Shown here: piece by piece, positions 1-12,638 of the stretch
Position numbering within the stretch: position 1 is the first letter of the stretch
Layout of the letters: the number at the start of each line of letters is the position of its first letter
Assembly: GCA_013397795.1 (NCBI GenBank)
Contig: VZTJ01000638.1
Coordinates: forward strand, 224,595-288,594
DNA length: 64,000 bases
From: Orthonyx spaldingii
Taxonomy: Eukaryota > Chordata > Aves > Passeriformes > Orthonychidae
Reading direction: 5' to 3'
Position numbers and translations under genes: made by a program
The notes under the pieces: model-generated
Database searches by the model: none
What the model saw: only the letters and a program-made list of their open reading frames with translations
What the model was told of the DNA's origin: nothing

Positions 1-117
1 GGGTCTGAGCACAGGAAGAGTGGAAACAAAATTCAGCCCAGCTCTAGCTACTATTAATGTGGAATTTGGCCAGCTTATGAAAGGGGTCTCTATGACATGG
101 TTGCCTGCAAAAGTAGG

Positions 118-130
118 GGCCTCAGTGACC
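118..130 (+). promoter_or_regulatory. Imperfect estrogen response element upstream of APOV1
   Basis: The sequence reads GGCCT-CAG-TGACC, which keeps one perfect ERE half-site (TGACC) with the correct 3-bp spacer and a degenerate left half. It lies about 215 bp before the predicted transcription start and 32 bp upstream of a perfect ERE. The chicken apoVLDL-II gene is known to carry two EREs within roughly the first 200 bp of its promoter, so the pair probably represents the same arrangement. The assignment rests on motif and position only. Confidence 0.6.
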
Positions 131-161
131 CAGAAGCTGCCTTCCACATCTCTTGGGCTAA

Positions 162-174
162 GGTCAGACTGACC
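162..174 (+). promoter_or_regulatory. Perfect estrogen response element (APOV1 promoter)
   Basis: The sequence GGTCA-GAC-TGACC matches the 13-bp palindromic consensus GGTCAnnnTGACC exactly. It sits about 140 bp upstream of the TATA box and about 170 bp before the predicted start of transcription. Apovitellenin-1 (apoVLDL-II) is a classical estrogen-induced liver gene in laying hens, so this is very likely the main estrogen-receptor binding site of the downstream gene. Confidence 0.85.
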
Positions 175-302
175 CTTCATTACCAAATCTCAATAACAGG
201 TCCAGAGTCCTCCACAGCTTCTTTCCTGTCCCACTGAGCTGGATGTGCTTGCAAAAGAGCAAATGGGGAAACAAAGCAGGACCTTTGACCCCCTGCTACC
301 AT

Positions 303-310
303 TATATAAG
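303..310 (+). promoter_or_regulatory. TATA box of APOV1
   Basis: TATATAAG is a strong TATA element. About 30 bp downstream, near 333, a start site is expected. It is followed by a short stretch ending in a good splice donor, ACAG|GTAAGA, with the exon ending at 384. The position, the upstream EREs and the downstream apovitellenin exons together support this as the core promoter. Confidence 0.8.
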
Positions 311-332
311 TTCTGCATAAATGCCGGGGTCT

Positions 333-384
333 CAGATGAGCACCTACCTCAGCTCCGGCCTGAGAAAGAGAGAAAGCAGGACAG
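333..384 (+). other. APOV1: Non-coding first exon of APOV1 (predicted)
   Basis: This is the inferred first exon, running from about 30 bp past the TATA box to the GTAAGA donor at 385. It contains no start codon in frame with the apovitellenin coding exons. The chicken gene also starts with a short untranslated exon. Only the donor edge is firm; the 5' edge is an estimate. The intron to the first coding exon spans about 1.4 kb and shows nothing else recognisable. Confidence 0.6.
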
Positions 385-1833
385 GTAAGAGCTGAACTCT
401 CTGTTCTGGGTGGCATGGACTTTGTGACTGGTGTATCTAGATCAAAGACAAGTGAACGGAGGTCTCATCTCCTACTGCAAACCAAAGTGTGAGCCCTTCT
501 CACGCTCCAGAGCCAGGAATGGTGCTGAAATGGAGGAGGGTGGGAGTATCTGGGGTGACCTGGTCTGAAGCTGAGTGATGGATGTTTCGTAAGACACAGG
601 AGGGTCAAGCCCATTGTAGGAATTGCAGAGTTTCACTGTTGGGAGATACACAGCCTTTTCCCAGATGCCTTCACAGGGCCTACAGGTCCTAAGGCAGGTA
701 AGAGAACCTGTTCATGCCCCTGGGAAGCAAATTTATGCCTTTTGTGTACATGGAGAGAAACTGGCTCTGGGATTAAAAATCAAAGAAGGGTGATAAAGGA
801 GCAACTGTGCAAATGTGTAGTGAACTGAGTGGTAGCTGTTGGAGGTAATCTGTGCATGGAAGGAAATAAAAATGGATGGAAATCTCCTTACTGTGGGATT
901 AAAAGGAACATTAACTTGTAACCACCTGGTATAGGTTTTAGCAAAGCATTCACATATAATAGACTTTCAGCCTATTTTGCCATTGCAATTCCTATGTTCA
1001 ATGTTTTCTTTGCATTGCTCTGAGTGATGCAGCCCTCTAATTGGAGGCATAAATCAATTTTAATTTCTAAACCTTTTTAAGTGCAGCATGTTTGAAAAGC
1101 TTGTTTAGATGTAATGTCATATTTTCAGTGTACCAAGTAGCAAATATTCAATTCTCTAATTCTGACTTTTTTAAAAGACAAAAATAAAGGAAGTCAGATG
1201 AAGCTAAATTTTGCACTCACTTTTGGGAACTTGTTCTGCTTGGACTACTGTCTGTTGCATTAATCCCAGAGTGAAAAAGACAAGGGAACCTAGTTAGCTA
1301 GTTGGGACTTTGCTCAACTAAAGCAAGACAAAGTACTCAGATCACTGGGTCTCTAAGATGATCATTGTATGTGATGTACTCACTAGCACAATGTTCTTCA
1401 GAGCCGTTTACCAAAACAAATGAAACAAAGACATCCCACATCATGAATTTTTCAGTTGTACTTATGCATGGAGGAAACCTATTCTGACCTCTGGCAGTTT
1501 TACTGTTTTGCTCATGTGCTGAAACAAGGGATTTTAGCTCTCATATAAAAGAACTAGCTTTAACTGTCCATATTTCTTTGAGCTCTGAAAGTTATTGTGG
1601 ATATTTGTGATTATACAAATAAAAGGACACTTTCATTTTTATACTGCCTTTTCCTCACATCTTCAGAGGAACTGCATCATGATCTTTCTCTTCTTGTCTT
1701 CATTTATGGGTTAGGTTTGTTGCAAAAATCTGGTGTTTAACCAACAGGTTTTATTTCTCTGAAACAACCCAAACATTGCATGCTGATTCTCACAGGTCTC
1801 TCTGCGTAGAGAGCAGAACTGGTACTGCAAACC

Positions 1834-3175
1834 ATGCTGCAATCCAGGGCATTGGTGATAGCTCTGATTCTGCTCCTTGGCACCACTCTCCCTGGTAAGT
1901 CTGAAAAGCTTTGCTATTTGCCTGAGACAAAGCTCAACTCTACAGGTTCTCACGCACCCTGAAGTGGGAATGAAGCCAAATAATTCACTTGAAGACCATG
2001 AATACACAGTGCTTGGCAGTGTGGAACAAGCCAGTGTAGACCTGGCATGAAAATTGCCCATACTTGGTGCAAGTACTCTGCCATGAAAGGTCCATGACTT
2101 AGATACCCATGACTGGGTGAAGAGGTGCTGCTGGATGCTGCTAGAGGGAATTCTGGGAGAGGTTCTGAATCTCAGAATTTCAAATCTCTTCCCCTGCACC
2201 TGGAGGGGAGATACCAGAGACACAGGTGACATGAGAAACCTCATGGGGTTTTGCCTTTTTTTCTCAGAAGTGCAGTCAAAGTCCATCTTTGAGAAGGACC
2301 GCCGTGACTTGCTGGCCATCCCTGAGGCTATTGTATCTTACTTCTACGAAGCTGTGAACAAGATCTCCCCTAAAGTCAGTCAGTTCTTGTTGGATACTGT
2401 CCAGAGTCCAACAGTTGTTGCGGCCAGGTATGGAAATCTTCTCTGTGCTGACACTCCAATAGCCACGTGTGAAAAGGGAGAGGGAAGTGTGGGAGAAAGA
2501 ATAGATGAATCAATATCTATATGGGGAGATCCAAGGGGAAACTAATCAGCAACCAAAGCCTGATGTACCAAGGGAGCGAGGTGCTGGAAGGTGGGGTGAG
2601 ATGATACGGTCTCCTGTGAAAGCACAAGCTCTTCCCAGGGAGGCGCATTGTACACGACAATGTTCACAGGGATAGCAGGTACTGGTCTTTATCCATGGGT
2701 ACTGAGAGAGGAGGCCACTGGCTGGTGGAGGATCAGCTCCTCTGGAAGGTGCTGCAGTGCTGTGGGGGGCTGAGTACTCAATGTGCCAGGATCACTTGAT
2801 GCAAGTCACAGACCTGGCTCTAGCTGTGCATATGTCTTGCTCAAGGAAGGGTCGAATGAGTTTCCTCACAAAAGGAAAAGCATGATCACCCTAGAGACAG
2901 TTTCATTTAACTCATGGCACACACATACTGCCTACTTCTGTCTTCTGAGGAAAGCCCCTCTGGGACTGCCGAGGAGCTCTGCACTCTCAGTGACAGGCAG
3001 TGTGATAACTACAGCAGGTGGGGATTGCCCTCACATACTTGTGTATCTTACCACGTACTCTGTTGTCTCCTGCAGACAGAGATTCGTCAAAGAAGCAGCT
3101 AAAGTCAGTGTAATGTTTGAGCAGCTGATTGAAAAAATAAAGAACCTGTGGTACACAAGAGTCCTAGGCTATTAG
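1834..3175 (+). CDS. APOV1: Apovitellenin-1 (apoVLDL-II), three coding exons
   Basis: Coding exons are 1834-1894, 2268-2427 and 3076-3175, all with GT-AG junctions. They join in frame to give 106 residues. The protein is a minor apolipoprotein of the yolk-targeted VLDL made by the liver of laying females; it is known to inhibit lipoprotein lipase so that VLDL lipid reaches the oocyte intact. Residues 1-24 form a hydrophobic signal peptide (MLQSRALVIALILLL...). The mature chain starts KSIFEKDRRD and has 82 residues, the same length as chicken. Recognisable family blocks are YEAVNKISP, QFLLD and the C-terminal EQLIEKIKNL..YTRVLGY. The mature chain has no cysteine: the single Cys that makes chicken apovitellenin a disulfide dimer is replaced by Trp at mature position 75, so a monomer is expected. 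The ATG at 1834 has a good context (ACCATG). Estrogen control is implied by the upstream EREs. Confidence 0.95.
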
Positions 3176-3485
3176 CCAAATGAAGACAAGTCAGTGTTTC
3201 CTGATGTGAGTGTGTAACACCCTGCAGTGTCCTCTTTCCCCCCGCCCCTCCTACGGACCAAGATCAGTCAATAAGACAGAATCGATGCTCCTCTTAACGC
3301 CACTAGAGGGAACTCATCTTCAAAGACCAAAAGATGGAAGGCATCTGCTGAAGGCATCTTCTGAAGCCTCCCCGGAAAAAATCAAGCCGCAGGGCATGGT
3401 GAAGGCAATGTAGAGATTGTAGAGCTCTTCTGTAGCCAAATCTTGAAAATTAATTCCTCCTGAATGGCTTGGCCATTGCCCCGCT

Positions 3486-3491
3486 AATAAA
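3486..3491 (+). terminator. Poly(A) signal of APOV1
   Basis: A canonical AATAAA lies 311 bp after the APOV1 stop codon, inside an A-rich stretch. It is the first good signal downstream, so the 3' UTR is taken to run from 3176 to about 3510. Confidence 0.7.
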
Positions 3492-3510
3492 AAAAATGTT
3501 GGTTGTTACA

Positions 3511-5939
3511 CTTCCTTAAGTTTCTTGTTGGTATTGACCGTTATGGAATCCCGCTCACCTTGGCATCCCATTCTGCTGAGAACGTAGCTGTCAGTCACAA
3601 GAAGTTTTTGCAGGCAATGCTAACAAACCCTGAGTGATCAGGCACTTTAAAGTAAGCTCAGATTCTTCTTGGGTGGAGGAGGCACTACCTGAGCATCTTT
3701 CAGAGTAGCCACAATTGACTGTGCAACTGATTGTGTGCCTTGGTTAGGTAGGAAGCAAGCAGGTGCACCTGTATCATGTATCTGAAGATTTCAGATAATT
3801 TGGGAAAACAAAGGCCAGTAAATTGAACTGTCCATCAACCTGAGCAGGACTTTGAAGTGTGTTTCATTGGCCAGCCAGAGAGGCTAGTGAACGGGCTTTT
3901 CCAAAGGAGAAATGAATGGAAAATTTCTCACTATCTTGCCCAGTTTATGAGAGGGACACCTATGCCCAGCACTGTGTATGAAGACCTGGCAGGTCCTCAT
4001 CAGCCCTGTGCAATTGCATCAGCTCAGATGCCCACACTGGACAAAGAAAGCCATCTGCTTTCTCATTAAGCAAACAGAAGAAAGTAGGCAATTTTTCTGA
4101 AATCACAGTGGAGACTGTGGCTAAAGCAAGTCCATTATTTTGTTGTTTTGTTTCTTTAATTATCAGTCAGATCAACTATAAGCTTGCACTTAACCACTTG
4201 CCTGGAATAAACTCCCCTCATTTTCCATTTTCTTTGTCCCAGCAGCTCCTTGCTACCATGTGCAATCACAATAAAATCAGTGTCCCCATGCAGAGCAACA
4301 AGTTCTTCCGTCTCTGGTGGCTTCACCACTTCTGCAGAGCTGTTTTGCAGGTTTATTCATTGCTGCTTGCTTTCCTTAGACAGTCTGTGCTTCTCCGGCC
4401 ACAAGGAACGAACATGCATATGCATTATGTAAATACACTGGTATTTAGGAGGAGATTTAGAAAAGCAGATGTTTTTGCTGATAAGAACATTTACCACATG
4501 AAAAAGCCAGGACCTTTAGCTCTTTTGCTACAGGGATAATTTCCTTCCTGCTTGTTTTGCACGTGTCTCTGCAACCTTTTTTTTTTCCCCCAAATATAAC
4601 ACTTACAAGGAGAAGCCCTGCAACTTAAATCGGAATAATTCAGCATTCTGAATTTTCTCAGAATAGAGCTTGTTTTTCTGGCATTTCAAAAGTATTTCTT
4701 TCTGAAAGAGTGAAAATCATGAGTCATATGAAAGAGCCTGAATGTTCGCTTAAGAATTTGGTGTCCTGGAAATCGGTGCTTCAGCCTTTTCAATCTACTT
4801 GTATATGCTGCCAAAAACAGTAGCAAAAAATTTGGAAAGTATAGGAATCCTCGTGTTGCATTTTGAGCCTGTTGTGAGACTTCACCAACGCAACCCAGTG
4901 GCACTTCTATATTGTATCACTGCACAGATGGAGCAGCGCAGTAGTTGGTGTGGATTCTCTGCTAAAACTCAACAAAGTTGACATTTTGTTAAGTGCACTT
5001 AATTATATCCTTTTGCTTCTTTGCAATGTAACCTCGAGAAAACCCAAGCCAGATGAATCCTGATGAGCAGTTTGATGTCTGATTTTAGCAGATGGGCAAA
5101 AAAGAATCAGACCATAGATCTCTGTGTCTGTTTGTACTCAATCTCCTGATCATCTAGTTAGTTATCTATGCATTTTTATGCTTGTAAAAAACAAGCAGAA
5201 AGCCTTCCAGGCAGTTAATCTCTTGTACAATCTACAACGTGGGGCAACCTACAAAGAGCAAAGCAGACAACCTTTCACTGCCACTTCTGCCCCTGATGTT
5301 ACTGGAATCCCTTAAGTCAGAAACTAGCAGCTGAGACAGCATTCAGGCTGGGATTTGGTAGAGGCAAAAAAAGCTTTTTATCCCAAAAAGGACCCCGGTG
5401 CAAATTCATAGGACATATAATGAGAGGGACATGTATTTTATACCTCAGTGTTAAAAATATTTCATATCTACTTTCACTTTTTCAGTTGGAATAAACAGGT
5501 TAATCTGTAATTTCTTTTTAAAATATGTATTGAAATCACTTCCCAAGTGATGTCTGTTGCAGAGGTCACTGAGTGCTTCAAGATTCTTGGAGAGGCTTCA
5601 TAAGTGAAGCATTCATTTCAGTGATATTCATGTCAGAGAAACTTTCTTTCTGAGTAATCATAATTCACTTTGCAGTTTTGGAAAAGCTCGTGGTGTAACT
5701 GGTTCAACTGAGTCCATTAAAATGAAACCTCAAGAATTGTCAGGTTTCTGTTGTTCCTGAGATGGGTGAATAACCCCTCGGGTGGTCCTGATTTCTGCAA
5801 AAAACATCCTTTCTTGAAAAGTATTTCTTATGGTGAAATACTTTACACCATTTTCTGTGGCTCAGAGTGTTGGTGGCTTTTACACTTCCCAGCTCTCCTT
5901 GCCTCTTTAACACTTGGGAAAATCATTAATTAATGCTAA
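3511..5939. other. Intergenic DNA, no gene recognised
   Basis: This stretch is AT-rich and has short chance reading frames on both strands. None shows protein-like composition or paired splice sites. No CR1 or other repeat family was recognised by eye. Confidence 0.5.
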
Positions 5940-6700
5940 GGGAACGCACGCCTCGGGCTCTGCGCTGCCTTGAGCAGTGGTGGCTGCCCTTGTCGACAAA
6001 CAGCCCAAGTCCTACGGCGGCGGAAAGTCCATCGCAGGATGTTTGAGAAGACAAGGACTTGGAAAAGTAATGTAAAATGTTTGAAACTTATGGCTGGTGC
6101 TTACACCTACACACATGCAGACATTCCACCTCAGGGTACCGCAGTTTTTGTCCTCCCGTGAGGGCTGTGCGGGCAGGCACAGCGAGGGCGAGAGAGCAGG
6201 CTGAGATGCTGGACGTGCACTAAGGTGTAAACGCCAGAATCACAAACGGGGTGCCTGTGTGTGCTGGGCACGGGAAGCCAGCACGGAAAAAAGGGCACAC
6301 GGGTGCCGCGGGTGACTCGGCGGGACCTCGGCAGGGAGCCTTGCGTGCCGGGCGGGCGGCCGGGATCAGTCAGCGCCCGCTGCCTTTCGCTCCCCGCCCG
6401 CGGTGGCGGCCGCAGGGCGAGCGCTGACTCAGAGCGGCACCGCCGCTTCGCACGCGATGTCGCCGGGTCCCCTCATCCCCCGCATCCTCCCGGCGCCGCA
6501 CGGGGAGCGCAGGCACGCTCGGGCGGCGGGAGCTTCCCGGGAAGGGCGAGGGGTGCCCCCAGCCCAGCAGGGGATGCTCGGGGAGGCGGGAGTCGGGCAG
6601 GGGTGGCTGGAAGGAAGGGACGAGCAGTTTTACAGCCACAACCCCACACTTTGGTGCGGCTGGGACAGGTAAATTGCTCCCTGCTTGCCGCCTGACCCCC
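5940..6700. promoter_or_regulatory. Orphan CpG island
   Basis: Base composition changes sharply here: from about 5940 the DNA becomes GC-rich with many CpG dinucleotides, peaking at 6260-6600, then returns to AT-rich intergenic sequence. It contains TGACTCA (6425-6431, AP-1/MAF-type) and TGACTCGGC (6313-6321), which fits the antioxidant response element core TGACnnnGC. A plausible splice donor, GACAG|GTAAAT, falls at 6668/6669 on the plus strand. These are features of a promoter with a first exon, possibly of a long non-coding RNA. Open frames cross the island on both strands, but their arginine-, glycine- and proline-rich translations look like GC-driven chance frames and match no family I know. 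Confidence 0.6.
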
Positions 6701-9700
6701 TGGAGCGGGAAGATTGTTTCGGCATGGGCCGGGTTGGGGCTGAGAGGCTGCAGCTGGGCTGGCGTTGGGTGGGGAGGGTTTGAATGTTGTTTCCGTGGCA
6801 CACAGAAAGTTTTTCGCAAGTGTTTGCTCGCTTACCTGCGTGCTCACCAGAGAGGTGGGGGCTCCTTTCACTTGGGTGTGTAGTGACCACGCTGTGCTTT
6901 GCAGACCCAGTTTTTGGGGGGGAGAAAGGGCGTGCCGAATTAGATGAACCCGTGCTGCAGATTTCTGTATGTTTGGATTTGGGGGTGATACGGGACGAGG
7001 TCATTTCTCAAAGCATTTCTTTGTGAAGTGTTTCTTAAAGAGTTTCTGAGTTTGCTATTGAAAAACCTAGAAAATTGCAGCACAAGTCCAAGCTAACTGT
7101 TTTGACAGTGGCTGTGATAAAACTGCTTTACTGAAGTTACCCAGTGCCATAACACAGCGGCGTTCAAATGTGCACCACAGCACCAGGTACCATCTGTGTC
7201 TCGTGGGAAATGCATCAACCTGCTCTCTGCCATGTCGGGAGTGTATCTGGAAATGGTTTAAAGAACATTTGCTACCAAGCCCGCGTTGCACTGATTATTG
7301 AACATCTTAACAGAATAAATATTTGCAAGTACACCTGTGACATATGTCAGTGAAGAGCACAGGTCGTTTATATTCACAGCTTCCTATCTCCCGGTTTACA
7401 GCAGCATCCTCGTTAAGTGGGTTCAGATCTTGAGTTTGGGGCTCTTTCATTCTCAGTTCACTTGAGAGACAAAAACTTCAGATGTGAGGGAAAATGTGTG
7501 AGTGAACCCAGTGTTTGAAAACAAGTGGGTTAAGTTCCCTGCTTAGAAAAAATACTTCAAGATTCTTATTTTTTCCTGTAACATTTCCTCGCCTTTCCAA
7601 AGGCCTCATTTTCTCTTGCATTTCTCTGGGGTGCCTGATTGCTCCCTTTGGAGTGGAGCACATACCCTCCCAGCTAACATTCCCTTCAGAAACAGCTTCA
7701 AAATGCTCTGCTCAGGTCGGCTTTGATACTTGGAGAGTAAGAACTGTAAAACAGTCAACGTGGCTTTGTGACCTGCAGGACTAATCTGTTTTCCATTGTG
7801 TTCAATTAAATCCAAAGTTTTGTTGGGTTGGGTTTTTTGTTTGGTTGTTTTTTTGGTTTTTGTTTTGTTTTTTTTGTTTTTAAGGAAAGAAACCGACATA
7901 AATCAAACCTTGTCAATGGCCACAGGCTGTTGTATCCTTAGTGTAATGCTGCCTTTTGTCAGTTAAAGTGCCACCGTGGCTGTTGGCTAACTCAGACTTT
8001 TAGGTCTCTCATATTTCTGAGCTGCTTTGCTTGTCATGAAAAGTGGGAAGTTTTCTATTTCTCCTTTTTGGGTGTCAAAACTGGTTGGAGCTACATACAA
8101 TTATTTTAGCGATTTAAGTAACCAATTAAGTATTTTTTGGTCAGGAGAAGGCTTGTGATTTTTAGATTTCAAATGAGCTTTTAGTATTTTAATAATAAGG
8201 TTGATTTGATAGAAGTCCTGTTTTGTAAAAATAACTGGTAGATTTTGCTGAAGGCAGAAAATTATAATTTTATTTTGAGTTACTTGTTTTTCCAAATAGT
8301 ACTTTGATACTCCAGAAAAATAAAGATCTATTCTATAAAATCAACACACATACACATGACATGCAATACTTTACTATTTATTGAGAAGCAATGCTTCATC
8401 CAAAATAGTCATTAATCTGATTAACTGTATTTCTAAAAACGTCCTTTGTTCATATAAACTCCATCCTTCTTCTGAGGACTTCTTAACAGTGATTAGGTTT
8501 AAAATTTTTCCACTTCAATTGTAAATGCCTTTTGCTCCATCATATATTATTGTGGAGGGTTCACTGGGTGGTTGAAGGAGAGAGGAAAAGTAATATTTCT
8601 CTGTTGAATTGACTCACCACAGGTCAGTAATTTTTGCCAGCTCGTGTACAGTGTTAGAAATATGGTGCAGGCAATTGTCATCTGTAAACCTAGAGAAAAA
8701 CCCTTGTATCAAAAGCAAAAAGACAAGAACAGTAGGCACTGCTATAAGTTTTTTGGGCAGCTCATTAGCAGCTATCCACCATAGCAGGGTAGCAGGTAAT
8801 GAAGCCATTGCTAACTCATGTCATAAGACATAAAATCAAAATGTGGAGCATGAATGCAGATAGTACTTCAGCTATTGACATGCATTTGCTCCCACAGGGT
8901 ACCAGAGTTTATGACCGACTCCCTTGATGAAGCAAATCACAGACCTGACTTAATTAACTGAGTAAATAAAAAACATGGTTGTGAAGCACCTAAATTGGTC
9001 TGTGTGTCTGTTCCCTGAGTGAACTGACTATGTGTGATGCTAATAGGTGGTTATATCCTCAAAACCCTTCAGCTTTCCTTTCAAAGGAATGTTTGTTTCC
9101 CTTGCAGTGTGTGCAAGGAAAGTGTGTGGTTAAAGGGTAAACCTAAAAGTTCAAAAGCAAGTAAAAGGAACCTCTGAATATATTTGCACGGCATCTCATG
9201 ATTTTCAGTGAATTTTTCAGTGAGTTCTGAGGATAAAGGGTGGCTACCTACCCTTACAGATTTTGACAGACATATATGAAAAATAATCTATTAAGTGTTT
9301 GCTCTTAGTGAACTAGATGATGCCTGCAGTCTTCTGCAGCTGTGCTGGTAATGCCACTTCATAGAGCATGAGTCAGAACAGAAGTTTGCTTTTTCAGATA
9401 AAAAGGAAGAAGATGCATGTCACTATTTGTCCTCTCCACGAACATGAGACACTCTATATCAAATCAAACCCCAGTAGTTATCATACAGCTGATAGCAGAC
9501 ACTTCAGCCATTGTATTTTTACACTACAGTTTACCCTGTTCTTACAGCCACAGGAGAAGAGCAAGGAACACAGATGCCTAAAGCAGAGAACACAGATGCC
9601 TAAATCACTGTGACCTTGCCCTATGCTTTATCCAAGTTGCTTAAAGGCAGTTTAAGGAAGGTGCAGCCAGTTGTACCAGGAAACGTAGTCCAGCAGCACA

Positions 9701-12638
9701 GCTGGGAGCACCTATTTGGATGGCTCCTCTCTCTATGTGAGAGCACAGAATTATGACTTCCATGGGTCTTCGGAGATTTTGGAGATGAATCATTAGCATG
9801 AACTCTAAGAATCACGCTAATCCAGCTGGCTTCACTGAGTAGGTAATCTGTGAGTTAGGCTTTTGTTCTTCTCAGTCAGCCAAACCCCAGCTTTCTTGAA
9901 GTTAGTAATATAAAATTCCAGTTGATTTTCAACAAAACCAGCAGCTTCCATACTGACTTTAATTAGTATTTATTTGGACGATAGTGGAAATAAGGACCTA
10001 TAAGCATCATTAGTCTAGTTGCACAAGTACTTAAAAATTAGAAGAGTGGGAGGGTTACCTCTCCTTTATGAATCAGCAGGGGTTTCAGACATTTTTAATA
10101 GCCTCAGGAAGGTCACAGCCTCTTAAGTGGCAAAAGTGTGTGCCACAGCACCATCAATGCAGTTGCCAAAACACGAGTCCTGAAAGCTAGGGGATTATAA
10201 GGGCTGTTCAAGGTTTATTCTCTTCTCTAGCTAGATCAAGTCTTTTTTCCATGCAGCAGCTCTTCTCTGAAATGTTCTCTCATCAAGTGCTAGCTTAGTT
10301 TGTCACGGACACCTTGTTTGAGCTTGGATTTCATATCCACCATATACTCTTTGTTCTACTCTTGACAAAAGGGGGGAAAAAAGTGCTTTCCAGGTCTCTC
10401 ATTGCTTTTATTCTCTTGATTTTTCCAAAGCCGCCTTCTCTCTTCTGGTGAGATACCTGCAAAAGTTTTTCAATTACTTGAGTGTGTTCCTGAATGATCA
10501 GAAGTACCATGTTCTTTGACTAGATTTCATAATATCTGACACCTTATCTAGAGCTGAGGTTTTGGGCATGCCATTGCACTTTTCAGTGCATTTGTTGCCC
10601 TCTCTGCTTCTCAGTACCCCTCTATCCATAGTGTCCTGGCTGGTTAAGAGGAGAGCAGAAGTTTATGTACATATATGGGTTTCTTGAAAGCTGCCAAGCT
10701 TCTACTCTTCCTTGCAACGCTTCTTTAGGCAGCGTGATTGTACCCACGGTGGGTAACTCCCACAGGTTCAAACATAGGCAAAACCAAATATGCACCTGTC
10801 TCTTTTATAGTTTTTTTAATCTTCTTTTTTGTGATGGTTTGCATGTTTTCTCTGTGTGAGGCATGGTTAGAAGTTTCTGTGGTTCCCAGAGGAGCGGGGG
10901 TGAGGAGGGGGTGACAGGGGAAATGGTGTTTGTAGTCACGCAGTTGTTTAGGCAACGCACAGAGGGAAGTCACGTGAGTGGGGAGTCAGGTGCATGGTTC
11001 TATATATGGCAAACATTTGTGCTGTATTTATTTATACATGGTGTTTCTCAGTGCAAAAACAGCTCTTTGCATTTAAAGTCCGACTTTTTGGACATTTTGT
11101 GTAACAGCTTTAAAGCTAGACTGAAAATCTGGATGCATTTAAAAACCACTGACCAAGTTTCATTCTCTGAGCAGATGCCACACAGTTTCACAGTATGGTT
11201 TTCTTTGCCTCCAATTGAGGGTAAAATAAAGGGCATTGTTTGAGAAACAGCTGTTCTTTTATATTTATATTAACTAGTTTTATCAGTGTAGAAAGTAAGA
11301 GGGCATCAGATTCTGGGGACTCCATTGCACAGTACAAGACAGAGGGTTTTTTTTCCAGGATTGACTAGTGACTTTTGGATGCCTCCAGTTATTTCCTGAT
11401 ATTATTGAATCCACTTTGCTTTTGAAGGATCTGCTGTTTAGAAAGTGAGTTCACCTTTTCTGGATATCAGTACTTTTCAAAGAGTCTGAAGCTAATACAA
11501 ACGAAAGCCTCTGAACTCACTTTGTGGGAAGCATTTTCTTTGAGACAGGATTCTCACCTTACCTGCCCTGTGCGCTACTCTAGTCCCCAAAGCAGCAAAA
11601 TGCAGTCCAGATTTCAAGAGAAACATCTGCCTTTTCTTTTTTGAGATCTGTTGTTGAGATGCCTTTTGTAAAATCCCATGTACTCTAGAAAATGTGAGAA
11701 GTAAACAGCAGAGGATGTATGTTTACTTACTAGACTTAGTGAGAGATACTAACTAAGAATGTGATCTCTTACTAATAATGAAACTGTTTTGAAGTTTGAA
11801 AATATGTAGTTTGGTCACCATGTATTATTTAGATGATTGATATTGATAATATTGGATGCTCTCAAACCATACCAAGTGGCCTCAATTTCCAAAGCTGCTG
11901 CAATCTGTTACAGAAACACAGGTGAGATGAACTGGGGAAAAAAACCCCCCTACATTCCAATTCATGTTTTTAAAAAAGTATCAAGACAAGCAACCTGGCC
12001 TTTGGCAGGAATTTTTTACCAGCTCAGAGGTGGAAGGCTGCCTTTCTTTTTGATGGCTGTTGGTTTCCAATCCACTTGCTTTCTCATCTCCCATATTTTG
12101 CATTCTTTTACTTCATCATGAACTCAGGCCTTCGCTGCCCAGATGTTTGGGGCCAAACCCCCTCTATCATTTAGTAAGACTGGAGTATTCCAAAACCACC
12201 TGTCACTTGCAGCAATACTCCAGCAGGGTACTGAACACCTGCACCTGCAAACTGAGCAGCTGCTTGGGTTGTTATTGAGACCTAAAGTGCACTAATTGCA
12301 GGCTTTGTGGTATAATATTAAAATGTTAGATGAGATAACACGGGCTCTTTCCAGTTTTCTAGGGGTTCCCAGCCATTTCTGTTTGTGACATTCAGTAGCA
12401 TTGTGATTACTTCTGAGGCCATTTAATGCATCGCCAGTGCATGTTTCCATCAGCTGTGGATTTAGGAAGCTCTTTCTTTGTTCTTATTCATGAAATGATC
12501 TCCCTTTCACTGACAATTCGCAGAATGCTGACATATTTGGTAAATAGCCTGAGGGGATGGATTCGTCACTGCTTTCTGTTCTTCACTTGCCGTGAACTGT
12601 GCTCCTTAACTGGGTGAAGCCTTTTAAGCAAGAGAAGA
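6701..12638. other. Intergenic DNA, no gene recognised
   Basis: I found no convincing exon on either strand. In particular, the coproporphyrinogen oxidase (CPOX) coding blocks expected near GPR15 by mammalian synteny were not seen. A T/G-rich low-complexity stretch lies at 7818-7881 and a small 21-bp direct duplication at about 9566-9608. The rest is ordinary AT-rich sequence. Confidence 0.5.
7818..7881. repeat. T/G low-complexity tract
   Basis: About 64 bp made almost only of T with interspersed G, in runs such as TTTTTTGTTT. This is simple sequence with no coding potential. Confidence 0.8.

Noticed and set aside
5974..6072. Short plus-strand frame with residues VDKQPKSYGGGKSIAG in the GC-rich edge
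   Set aside because: It looks protein-like by composition but matches no family I know, lacks a clear acceptor, and is under 100 bp.
6261..6819. Overlapping open frames of up to 149 residues on both strands in the CpG island
   Set aside because: High GC removes stop codons in all frames. The translations are Arg/Gly/Pro/Ala-rich without any known domain, and frames on both strands are equally open.
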